Shown: piece by piece, positions 19,201-27,400 of the stretch
Numbering within the stretch: position 1 is the first letter of the stretch
Layout of the letters: every line of letters starts with the position of its first letter
Source: Sphingobacteriales bacterium
Lineage (GTDB): Bacteria; Bacteroidota; Bacteroidia; Chitinophagales; UBA2359
Assembly: GCA_016700115.1 (NCBI GenBank)
Contig: CP064999.1
Coordinates: 2,790,001 to 2,854,000 of the forward strand
Length of the DNA: 64,000 nucleotides
Direction of reading: 5' to 3'
Translations under genes and position numbers: made by a program
The notes under the pieces: generated by a model
What the model saw: only the letters and a program-made list of their open reading frames with translations
Database searches by the model: none
Told to the model about the DNA's origin: nothing

Positions 19201-21403
19201 ACCCGTTTGATGAAGTAACAGAAACAGTATAGGTTCCGGAGTTTGCCGGAACATTAATACTTTGAGAGGTCGCTCCACCTGGAGTCCACAAATAGGTCGC
19301 AAAACCTGCCCCAACATCCAATGTAGTATTTTGTCCAATGCAAGGAGTAAGATTCCCGGCAATGGATGGATTTAAATTAGTATTAACTGTAACGGTTGTT
19401 TGCGCAGTTCCGGTACAGGTATTTGCATCTGTAACGGTTACTGTATAGGTACCGGCACCGGTTACGGTAATACTTTGGGTATTCCCCCCATTTGACCAGG
19501 TATAAATGTTAAATCCGGGTGGTGCGCTCAATGTAGTATTGCCTCCGGCACAAAAAGTGGTTGAACCACTGATACTTGGGGTAGGCGGGGGGTTAACAGG
19601 AACAGATACGGAGGCTGCTGCCGTGCAACCGAAAGCATCAGTTACAGTTAAAGTGTAGGTTGTTCCGGTGGTCGGGCTGACCGTTATGGATTGACCGGTT
19701 CCCCCTGTGGACCAAGCATAAGAAGCATATCCGGGTCCGGCATTCAGAATGGCAGAACTTCCCGAACAAAGCACGGGAGGTCCAATCAGGGAAGGTGGAG
19801 TCAAAGTACTGATATTGACCAATACACTGCTGCTTGCTGTACAACCGTCAATACTCGTCACAGTTACGGTATAGGTAGTGGGTACTGCGGGATTGACCGT
19901 AGTTGTTTGTGTCGTTGATCCGGTTGACCAGGCATAACCGTTATAACCCGGGCCGGCATCTAATAATCCACTTTGACCGGCACATACATTTACCGGAGCC
20001 AAAGCCGGCGGTGTAACCTGATTGACGGTTATTGTAACATTACTCACACCACTACAGCCCAGGGAATTGGTTACCGTAACTGAGTAGGTGGTTGTTGCTG
20101 CGGGATTAACGGTGATGGTTTGTCCGGTTTGTCCGGTTGACCATTGATAATCGCTAAATCCTGTTCCGGCATTTAAAGGAATAGAGGCACTTTGACAAAT
20201 CGTTGCAGGAGGGATAGTAGGAGGAACAATATTGTTTCCGACCGTTACTAATGCGCTACTGCTTGCCGTACAACCTGCTCCGTTTGTTACAGTAACGGTA
20301 TAGGTGGTTGTTGTAGCAGGACTTATCGTGATGGATGAAGTGGAAGCACCATTAGACCATGCATAATTGGTAAAACCCGGCCCGGCATTTAAAGTAGCAG
20401 GCTGTCCCGCACAAATATCCTGTGGAAGCAATGGTGGGGGCGTGATGGGGTTTACATTTACGGTTACATTATCGGTAACTGTGGTTTGCGTTCCATTACA
20501 GTTGACATAAGTTATTCTTACTGTGTATGTGGTAGTAGCGGAAGGTGTTACACTGATTGAAGCTGTATTTCCAATTACAGTAGCACCCTGAAGCCATGAT
20601 ATAGTATAGGTGGGAACACCTGTCGGATAAAAACGTTTTCCGTCGTTTGCTGCGGTCCATTGAGTGGGGGAGTTGCGACCCGGAACTACAACCGCCACAT
20701 TACCCGCCGCATTTTGAATGCCCTGTATGGCACGTCCACTATTCCATGTGGTACAAAGTGGTTTATTCAAAATATGTTGGTCAATGATATTGCTCGATTC
20801 ATGGAGAATTATCTGCTGGGATGAAAGTTGACTGTTACAGGCAAAACTGAACATCGGAATTTGATAAAACGTGATGATAAATCTGCGACAAGGCGCTGTA
20901 CCATCTACGTGAATTTTAATACGGTTGGGATTAAAACCAACACTTGGGTCAATATCGTGCCAGGGACAACCGATGGTGTTATTCATATTCTGTGCTGCAC
21001 TAGGCCATGCTGCGTTAATCGGCCATGTGCAGTAACCGTTGGCGTAGGGCAGGTTAAAAGAAACTACTCCGTTCGAACCAACGACTAATTGGTTGTAGTT
21101 GTTTCCGAAATAACAAAAATTGAAGCCCATGTTGATGACACTTGACCAAATATCATCTATGTTTACTAATATATTGGTTCCGGTGGTAAAGCTAAATGGA
21201 TTGTAGGGTATATTACCAACCGCATAAGTGTTTGTTTCTCTCATGTTTGCAAAAGTAGCAGTCAGGGTAACCGCCTGCCCTCCGCAAGTGGTTTGGTCAG
21301 GCCCTGCATCCACCCAATGACAAAGGTCAGTATCAGGTGGAACCTGTGCATAAATGGAAAAGTGGAGAAAAAATAAAACTAAGGCAGGTAGAAGTTTTCT
21401 CAT
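16280..21403 (-). CDS. Giant adhesin, N-terminal part (before frameshift)
   Basis: A 1707-residue ORF with a clear signal peptide (MRKLLPALVLFFLHFSIYAQ). An N-terminal all-beta domain at about 50-270 (WSSVINMGFNFCYFGNNYN, GSNGVVSFN) looks NIDO-like. It is followed by about 18 Ig-like units, each with ICxGxxxxLxAxxG, YxWSNG, and TTTYTVTVTDxxGCTA, and one SprB unit. The ORF ends in ITNIPGRLSIQ. Other copies of this segment continue ITNIPGPxxxV, and adding one base near 16298 would join the frame to the downstream ORF. As it stands the product is exported but lacks the T9SS sorting domain, which sits in the downstream ORF. It may be a pseudogene, a phase-variable gene or a sequencing error. Confidence 0.85.
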   Translation of the reverse strand: MRKLLPALVLFFLHFSIYAQVPPDTDLCHWVDAGPDQTTCGGQAVTLTATFANMRETNTYAVGNIPYNPFSFTTGTNILVNIDDIWSSVINMGFNFCYFGNNYNQLVVGSNGVVSFNLPYANGYCTWPINAAWPSAAQNMNNTIGCPWHDIDPSVGFNPNRIKIHVDGTAPCRRFIITFYQIPMFSFACNSQLSSQQIILHESSNIIDQHILNKPLCTTWNSGRAIQGIQNAAGNVAVVVPGRNSPTQWTAANDGKRFYPTGVPTYTISWLQGATVIGNTASISVTPSATTTYTVRITYVNCNGTQTTVTDNVTVNVNPITPPPLLPQDICAGQPATLNAGPGFTNYAWSNGASTSSITISPATTTTYTVTVTNGAGCTASSSALVTVGNNIVPPTIPPATICQSASIPLNAGTGFSDYQWSTGQTGQTITVNPAATTTYSVTVTNSLGCSGVSNVTITVNQVTPPALAPVNVCAGQSGLLDAGPGYNGYAWSTGSTTQTTTVNPAVPTTYTVTVTSIDGCTASSSVLVNISTLTPPSLIGPPVLCSGSSAILNAGPGYASYAWSTGGTGQSITVSPTTGTTYTLTVTDAFGCTAAASVSVPVNPPPTPSISGSTTFCAGGNTTLSAPPGFNIYTWSNGGNTQSITVTGAGTYTVTVTDANTCTGTAQTTVTVNTNLNPSIAGNLTPCIGQNTTLDVGAGFATYLWTPGGATSQSINVPANSGTYTVSVTSSNGCTGTANVTVTNAPDPTVSISGDTDICTGVGSLLTANPAGYSQYQWSNGALGQTLNVTAGGTYSVTVTDSNGCTASTSSTVNLNDISLSPLTAQQTCFGGTVNLSAPAGYNNYAWSNGSTGPDISVSPAATTTYTLTVTDADGCTASTTATVNITPPPVASTDGDLNACVGDVVFLGATGGVDYVWSNGDTGFVIAVSPVTTTTYTVTVTDAGGCTATAESTVFVSPLPVPVVTATPPEFCIGGTSILTASGGTNYSWSTGGGNVPSVVVTPTSTTTYTVTVTSAANCSITSSVTVTVNPLPVVNISAPLAICNGQVASLTASGGVSYVWDNGMTGATINVNPSLTTTYSVTATDANGCTASQIFTLGVNGIPQAIAASNGPVCTSQFIQLLGDVTVPGGIPPGSAIEYSWTGPGGYTSSDQIPFIQADTAIPGTYTLVVTVNGCVSAPASTVVDLLIAPIATASNNGPACGGNIQLFATSDQPGATYQWFGPGITPATEFQQNPILTGMNAQSGEYTVLVIVGNCPAVPVSTDVIVTPPPVVNIPPVSFCQGNVANLSATAGFEQYQWASGETTQTITIIGSGTYTVTVTDLAGCTASATVNINTSALPVPAISGNTTICNGVATTLTASGGTTYQWSNGTNTASINVTPATTTTYTVTVTNAANCTAETSVTVTVNALPVPVMDGPGDICIGSSATLTASGGATYQWSGGLGTNSSVTVSPSNTTTYTVTATNAQGCTATANYQLIVNSQLTPNIPGPTTLCAGLSMTLGVSGAYTTYNWSEGSTSSTITVSPTTNTTYSVTVSDINGCTGTDNINITVFPQQYVTITAAPACGGTGVLSATTGFFSYLWTGNQNSPNLNVNAPGTYTVTVTDANGCTASDSYTFVPIPNPTLSVLSTTNPTCGNPNGSINVSGGGGTGTLTYSWSHNLGLNASTANGLTAGSYTVTVSDGNNCTAVQTATITNIPGRLSIQ
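16296..16303 (-). other. Apparent one-base deletion joining the two adhesin ORFs
   Basis: On the minus strand the codons AAT-ATT-CCG-GGC-CGG run into a stop at 16282-16280. Restoring one C (GGC-CCG-GTT-ATC) gives ITNIPGPVINTMTPTNATCG, matching neighbouring repeat units such as ITNIPGPTLSVTG. The lost base lies in a GC-rich run of G and C, where both polymerase slippage and sequencing errors are common. Confidence 0.8.
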
Positions 21404-21682
21404 ATTTTAAGTGAAGTTTAATTTTTAATATTTAGCTTGGGTTAAGTAAATTAAAGGTTTATCAAATAAGGCAGAAATTGGCCGATAAAATTAAGGATAA
21501 AAGGGCTAAAATGTATCAGTTGCAACTAAAAGAACCAAATTGTCGTATGTTTTTGGTTTTACCGGATATAAAAAAAGTAAATACGGGAAAAATTACTCAC
21601 ATATTGCGCCAAATTATTTGTATTCTGACTAATTTCACCCGCTTTAATTAAAAGCAGTTATTTTTTTAATAATCATATTGCT

Positions 21683-22390
21683 ATGTTACCCGGACTACCT
21701 GCTTATGTTACCCTGACCTTTGTTATAAGCTTGTTGCTTGTTTTGTTTTTTTTAGGTTTGGCGGTTAAAAAATCAGATGAAATTGCCCACAAAAGATGGT
21801 TTTCACTTTTATTTGGTTGTATTGCTGTTTGGATATTGCTCCAATTTTGGTTAGGTTGGACAGGTTTTTACAGACACTACAACGATATTCCTCCCCGTTT
21901 CTTGCTGGCTGTGCTCCCCCCTTTACTGTTTATCGTTTTTGTGTTGATGTATCGCCCTGCCTTACTTTATGCCAAATCCATGCCATTAAATTTGTTGACC
22001 TGGTTGCATGTAGCCCGGATACCGGTAGAGTTAGTTTTGTACTGGTGTTTTGTACAAGGGGCAATTCCTGAAATTATGACTTTCGGAGGACGAAATTTTG
22101 ACATTTTGGCCGGGTTGACTGCTCCTTTGGTTGCATACTATGGAGCAGAAAAAGGAATCCTTCAAAAAAAACATTTATTGTTGTGGAATCTGATTTGCCT
22201 GGGGTTATTATTCAATATTGTTTTAACAGCGGTACTTTCTGCTCCCTTTCCTTTTCAGCGATTCGGTTTTGCTCAACCCAATATTGCTGTTTTTTATTCC
22301 CCGTTCATTTTATTACCTGCTTTTATAGTCCCGGCTGTATTGTTTTGTCATTTGCTGGCAATTTTAAAACTTTGGGGGAACTCACATTAA
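21683..22390 (+). CDS. Multi-pass membrane protein of unknown function
   Basis: A 235-residue hydrophobic protein with six or seven predicted helices (about 7-27, 38-55, 70-88, 99-120, 128-148, 163-185 and 205-230). I do not recognise the family. Charged residues are few and are confined to loops (KKSDEIAHKRW, YRHYNDIPPR). It reads divergently from the giant adhesin, with 279 bp between the two starts, and is followed by the long repeat-rich region, so it is a single-gene unit. No motif suggests transport or catalysis. Confidence 0.6.
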   Translation: MLPGLPAYVTLTFVISLLLVLFFLGLAVKKSDEIAHKRWFSLLFGCIAVWILLQFWLGWTGFYRHYNDIPPRFLLAVLPPLLFIVFVLMYRPALLYAKSMPLNLLTWLHVARIPVELVLYWCFVQGAIPEIMTFGGRNFDILAGLTAPLVAYYGAEKGILQKKHLLLWNLICLGLLFNIVLTAVLSAPFPFQRFGFAQPNIAVFYSPFILLPAFIVPAVLFCHLLAILKLWGNSH

Positions 22391-22438
22391 ACAGCCAATA
22401 ATATCAGTTGATTGAGCAGGATTTAATTTGCTCCAAAG

Positions 22439-22732
22439 TATCCCTGCATTACAATAAATTCCCTCCGCAAAAGCTTCTTGCACCTCTGCAACACAATAAA
22501 TCACCTCTGCAATGACTTAATGTACCCCTGCAATTGGTTATTGCACCCCTGCATTGGATGAATGCACCCTTGCAATGGGTTACTGCACCCCTGCATTAAT
22601 ATAATGTACCTTTGAAAAAGGCTCGTGTGCCCCTGCAATAATTCAATTCACCTCTGCAATGACTTAATGCACCTTTGCAATAACTCAAAGTACCCCTGCA
22701 TTAAGTCATTGTCAATCTGCAAAACTTTATTG
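22439..22732. repeat. 21-bp tandem array 1 (14 units plus a decayed 15th)
   Basis: Fourteen consecutive units keep an exact 21-bp period, each close to YACCYCTGCAATnnnTTAATG, with TGCACCCCTGCA recurring at unit junctions. Two units (22502 and 22649) are identical. The first seven bases and the TGCA core are the best conserved; the remaining bases drift. Stops occur in every plus frame, and the most open minus frame is broken at about 22501 and 22649, so the array is not coding. A degenerate unit follows at 22733. Confidence 0.9.
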
Positions 22733-22891
22733 TACCCCTAATTTAATACCCTTTATTCTGTTATTTTATAATAACAGGCGGACAAATGTGCGCTGCAATT
22801 CGATGTGCGGCAGGTGTTTTTTGTTTAAATACCATTACGTTGTTAAAAATAACCCACCCAATTTAAAAACTTTAACCAATCATGCATGGTG

Positions 22892-22918
22892 CAAAATCAA
22901 ATTAGAGTTGGTATTAAA
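22892..22918 (+). repeat. Dispersed 27-bp direct repeat, first copy
   Basis: This stretch and 23483-23509 match at about 24 of 27 positions, sharing the core CAGAGTTGGTAT or TAGAGTTGGTAT. They bracket the nested inverted repeat and the CTCTGTG block, so they could mark the ends of a decayed mobile segment. No transposase remnant is visible between them. Confidence 0.5.
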
Positions 22919-23018
22919 TGTCTGTGGATGACTTAAAGAGTTGACTTAGGCGGTTAAGAATAATTGAAAAAGTCTGCCCTCCTTTAGGTGACAAACCGAG
23001 TAGTTTGTTTTCACCACC

Positions 23019-23174
23019 ACCTTATTACCTTAGTAACCAACTAATTACACACTCAAAAAAAACCTTATTACTTTATTGTCCGAAGTGCATACATCCCTTT
23101 TTTATGCTTTCATTTTTAAAAGGTAATAAGGTTTGTGAGTTTACTTGTTATATATTTTACTAAGGTAATAAGGT
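23019..23174. repeat. Nested inverted repeat of a CCTTATTACCTTAGTAA motif
   Basis: An 18-bp arm at 23019-23036 (ACCTTATTACCTTAGTAA) is perfectly inverted at 23157-23174. Inside it, AACCTTATTAC at 23061-23071 is inverted at 23123-23133, and the bases beside it (ACTCA against TGAGT) also pair. The four copies of the same motif could form a long cruciform or RNA stem. Size and symmetry resemble a MITE or an intergenic palindromic element. Confidence 0.75.
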
Positions 23175-23249
23175 TATACCACTTCACTATCTAAAAGAAC
23201 CCACCCCTAACCCGACACCCCCCTGCTCCCCTCAAGTGCTAATCTTGTA

Positions 23250-23340
23250 GAGGTTTTTCTCCCCGAAGATTTTTGCACAGAGAAAAATAATATACTCTGT
23301 GGTTCTCTGTGCTGCCTCTGCGAACCTCTGTGATAAATAA
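23250..23340. repeat. CTCTGTG-rich dispersed-type intergenic repeat
   Basis: The block contains GCACAGAG, CTCTGTGGTTCTCTGTGCTG and CCTCTGTGATAAATAA. Closely similar CTCTGTGG-TTCTCTGTG text is known to me as an intergenic repeat in many bacterial genomes. The short minus-strand frame across it is probably not a protein gene. Confidence 0.5.
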
Positions 23341-23482
23341 TTGCCGAATAAAGCAATAAAGCACCGGTACTCCGAAGCATCCTCAATTCCGGCAAAAGCA
23401 GGTACACCAACCAAACCCCTGCAAGATTAACTCAAGTGGGATAGGAGGGGAATTTAAAGACCTACGTCAGTAATTGATGGAT

Positions 23483-23509
23483 CAAAATTAAATCAGAGTT
23501 GGTATAAAA
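23483..23509 (+). repeat. Dispersed 27-bp direct repeat, second copy
   Basis: Partner of the copy at 22892-22918, differing at about three positions, about 590 bp away in the same orientation. Confidence 0.5.
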
Positions 23510-23889
23510 AGAAAACTCCGGACACTCAAAAACTCCCCGAACCGCTGTGGAACCAAAAACCCGGTGAACCTCATCCGTGTAATTGAATTTCTTAATCCCC
23601 CCTTTCCCCAAAAAAAAACCTAGATTCTTCAAATTTTTTTCCCAAAAAAGCTTGGATAGTTAAAAAATTTGCATTTTCAGCCATGATTATTTTAAAAATA
23701 TCTCAACCCGGAATTTTTTAACCCGAAATCCTCCTTTTTTAACCCTTCGGATGCGTTTTGTAACCCCTTACCGTTGTTTTTATGCATCAAACCATCAAAT
23801 CAATAGCCCCTTACACCACAAAAAAGCCCCCCTGTTCCGGCTTTGATGCTTCTTTGCCCCAAAAAAATATGATTTCTGATGCTTTGAAA

Positions 23890-24114
23890 CCCCCGGTGGC
23901 CGTGTTGAAACCCCCGGTGGCCGTGTTGAAGCCGTCTGTCGCCGGCCACGATACCCTTCAACACGGCCACGATACCCTTCAACACGGCCACGATACCCTT
24001 CAACACGGCCACAATGACCTTCAACACGGCCACAATGACCTTCAACACGGCCACAATGACCTTCAACACGGCCACAATGACCTTCAACACGGCCACAATG
24101 ACCTTCAACACGGC
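23890..24114. repeat. 21-bp tandem array 2, GC-rich, with two inverted units
   Basis: Eight direct 21-bp units run from 23947: three of CACGATACCCTTCAACACGGC and five of CACAATGACCTTCAACACGGC, each type internally identical. Before them, after a 15-bp spacer, two 21-bp units (23890, 23911) carry GTGGCCGTGTTGAA, the exact reverse complement of TTCAACACGGCCAC in the array, so the ends can fold back. Near-perfect identity implies recent expansion. Both strands are open: the plus frame spells GHNDLQH heptads and the minus frame VAVLKVI heptads, an automatic result of a 21-bp period without stops. Confidence 0.92.
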
Positions 24115-24187
24115 CACAGTGCTTTTTGCATCCTACTGAGAATATTTAGATACCAATATTGTACATAAACCTTTAAAATCCAACATT

Positions 24188-24301
24188 ATGACCATACCAA
24201 AAAAAGAAATCAGGAAATTTGGATTATCTGATGCGGATATTCTGGAAGAAGCCCTTTCCAAAAAGGGGGCGGTATTGGTTTTTAAAGAAGTAAACCTTTA
24301 A
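24188..24301 (+). CDS. Possible 37-residue small protein
   Basis: An ATG-initiated frame of 37 codons (MTIPKKEIRKFG to VLVFKEVNL), 73 bp after array 2. It has balanced charge and an amphipathic helical middle (SDADILEEALSKKG), unlike the neighbouring repeat-derived frames. I do not recognise a family and see no clear promoter or ribosome-binding site; Bacteroidota often lack the latter. It could equally be chance. Confidence 0.3.
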   Translation: MTIPKKEIRKFGLSDADILEEALSKKGAVLVFKEVNL

Positions 24302-24495
24302 AAAAATAACAATCCTTCTATCCTGTAGTGAAATTGTCAATTTCGGCTGAATAGGTGTAGTTTCGTAAATTTAGCCTCTTTTTAGAAAAATTTTCTTCAA
24401 AATAAGGGTCGTATAGGTGGTTTTACGGACAGTATTTCCCGTTACTTTAAACGCTTAATGACTACCTGCTCAATTCCAAAGTCCGTAGTTCGCAC

Positions 24496-27400
24496 TTACC
24501 AGGTTTCGATTGTAACACTCACCTGTCCGGGGGTATTGTCGAGCCACTGAACTTCAATTTGAGGCGTATTCTGTCCTGACAAAATCACTCCGTTTCCGGA
24601 AGCAATCAACCAGGTATAACTGACATTAACTTCATTTAAAGGTTCGACCGAATAGCTGCCTGTTCCATTTATACAGGCTTGGGTTTGTCCTGCAATGTTT
24701 TGTTGGGTCAGGTTTGCAGTAATAATGTATTGCCCCTGTGAGCTGAGATTGTTTTGATTGCTAAACTTAAAACTGCCCTGATTGCCTTCCGTGAGACCAA
24801 CGGGTATAGAGGGCGAAACTCCCCAGGTGTTTCCTTCTGCATTAAAATTGCGGCGGTATAAGTTATATTGATTCAACCCTACATTTTCTGATGAGGGGAC
24901 ATGGATTCCATAAAAATATACGGAGTCCGGAATGGTAAAAATTGCATTTGTTCCATAGTTGTTTAATATCCAGTAATAATGGTCTGAAGAATAACTGCTG
25001 CACGGGGGGAGCATATCGGGGACAGCATGAAGCCGGTTAAGTACAATTTCACCATTGGGATATGTTCCCGAACCAAACTTCAGTTTCCAGCCAACCTGTG
25101 GGGCATCTACTACAGCGGCAGAAGTAACGGAGGTTCTAAAACTATGCCCTCCGGCAAAAGGTCCGGTAGAAAGCACCCGTTCAGCACCGTTTATCAGGGT
25201 AGCGTGGTTAACTCTGGCTTTGTCGTATTCTATAGTACCTGTATTGTTGTTGTTAAACTGATAATACCCAACTAAGTTGGATTCAGTTTGCGGCTTTTTG
25301 GTCAAATGCATCAGTTCACGGATTTCGCCTTGGCTGAGTGTTCGGTCGTAAATACAGACTTCATCAATTAACCCTTTAAAATACCTCGAACTGCTGTTAG
25401 CATCATAGCCGATATTGATGGAAGCGTTAAATTCTTCAGGATTGATAGTTGTGGTATTTGTGGCTGCGATGCCATTGCGGTAAATTTTCATGGATGTTGG
25501 AGAAGCGACTAAAGCGATATGTGTCCAATCATTATCGGGCACTGTTAATCCGGAAGACCAGTTATACCCTCCGTCATTCCAATGATAGCGAAGTTCGTTG
25601 GAAGAACGGATGCTGATTCCGGCGGTCGTGTTACCACCTCGGCAAAAAACAATGCCACCCCAATCGTTCTGAGTGCCGTTCCTTTTTATCCAGGCAGTTA
25701 TAGTAACTGTATTGCTGTTCAGATTAAGTGCGGGAATTGTGGCATACTGATTGACTCCATCCAGTTGAAGTGCATTTCCCGCAAGAGTATCTGCTTCGCA
25801 AACCGAAGGCAGTACGGTGATAAAATCGGTGAGAATTTGAGTATCTGTGTTGCCAATGGCATCTGTTACAGTAAGAGATACGTCATACACTCCGGGAGTA
25901 TCATAAGAAACATTTGGATTTTCGAGATTTGAATTTGGCGGATTTCCACCTTCAAAAGTCCATTCAAAACTAACTTCCCCATAATAGGCGGAATAATCTC
26001 TGAACCCTATACTGTCCCTCATACAGGAAGTAGAAGTTTTGTCGGTAGAGATGAGGGTATGAACATAGGAAGTTTCATAAAGTTCGTGTTCCCATGCTCC
26101 GCGACTGCTGCCCATCCGGTATTTGTTTTTTGCCGGTACGGTATAAATATTTTGCCAGTAGCCCGACATGGGCAAACCAGATCCGAGATTTACCCACTCG
26201 GGCATCATGTTGTTGCGGTAATAAACTCCATTGCCGGTTAAGGCAATATATAAGCCCTCATTTGTGCCGCGTTGAAAGACCAACTGAATGGCGGATGCTG
26301 AGGGCAGGTTTCCGGTTATGTTGCTCCAGTTAACCCCCGCATTTCCGGATTTCACCACCTTGCAGGTAGTTTGAAAATTGCCGTAAAGCGCGTACAATTC
26401 ATTTGGATTTGCGCCAACTTCGATATCACGGATATTGGTTTGTCCGCCGGTAACTCCCGAAGGTGGGGTAATCAGTGTCCATGTTGCTCCTCCGTTGGTT
26501 GATTTTCTGATTTTGTTGTTGCTCAGCAAGACATACATTATATCCGGATCTTTCAAGGCAATTTTAAATCGGTTGACCGTTTCTCCAAAATCGTAAAAAT
26601 CGGTAGCTGTACTGAGGTTGTCTGTCGAAATCAACACTTTGTTTCCGGAAATGCCATAGGAAGTAGTCCAGATATTGGGGTGAAATTCTATCCGGTGAAA
26701 ACTGATGTTTTCAACCACTCCATAACTGCTGGTTGTACCATTGTCGTTAATGTATCTTTTGTATTTGTTGTAGCCGTTGTTGTGGTAAAACCAGCGATCG
26801 TTGACGGGATTGACCGTTACATCAGAAGCATCCCCACCACCGACTTCCAGCCATCCTCCCTCGCCGTCAAATCTTCGTATTTTAGTCGGCCCATGATCGC
26901 ATCCTGCCGCTACGATATCCGATTTAAAGGCACTCGAAAACCCCCAAAGATCAATGGCCGATATAAAGTTGCCGATACTGCGGGTTGTGCTCATTGCATC
27001 TTCGGAAATAGAAACCCCGCCGTCTGTGGCAATAAGAATTGTATTTCCAATGGCATGAATACAGCGCACATCCGGGTGAATATAATTTGGGCAACTTGTA
27101 TAGCCGGGATTCATAGCTGTAAAATTTAACCCGCCATTGACCGATTTTTTAACCTCACCGGAACCATAGTATCCGGCATACAGGACGCTTTCGTTGTTAT
27201 GGGTTATGTCAAAGGCCTCCAGTTCTGCTCCAACCCGGTATTTGTCTAACAAAGCCCCGTCGGCACTGCTGTATTTATATAAGGTATCCTGTGTAAACAA
27301 ACTAAACACAAAAATTTTACTTGGGGCAACAGGTTTTACTTCAAAAAACAAGTTGGCGGGCATAGTGCGATTTAGATTTTGACTTACATTGACTAATAAA

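Larger units (their letters stand above)
22391..24495. other. 2.1-kb repeat-rich region with no recognisable gene
   Basis: This stretch holds tandem arrays with a 21-bp period (22439-22732, 23720-23782, 23890-24114), a nested inverted repeat (23019-23174), a CTCTGTG-rich block (about 23250-23340) and a pair of dispersed direct repeats (22892, 23483). Short frames open across the arrays are by-products of the 21-bp period. A 37-codon ORF at 24188 is the only candidate gene. Base composition also shifts sharply, from AT-rich before 23760 to GC-rich in the last array. Confidence 0.8.

Noticed and set aside
23207..23414. Minus-strand frames of 60-67 codons over the CTCTGTG block
   Set aside because: Two overlapping frames cover a dispersed-type repeat, and neither shows a conserved domain.
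22439..24114. Tandem 21-bp arrays as a CRISPR array
   Set aside because: Units abut directly with no unique spacers, the unit is shorter than usual CRISPR repeats, and no cas gene is nearby.
23782..24168. 128-codon plus-strand ORF with GHNDLQH repeats as a protein gene
   Set aside because: It is open only because the array period is a multiple of three; the opposite strand is equally open, and the N-terminal part has no family resemblance.
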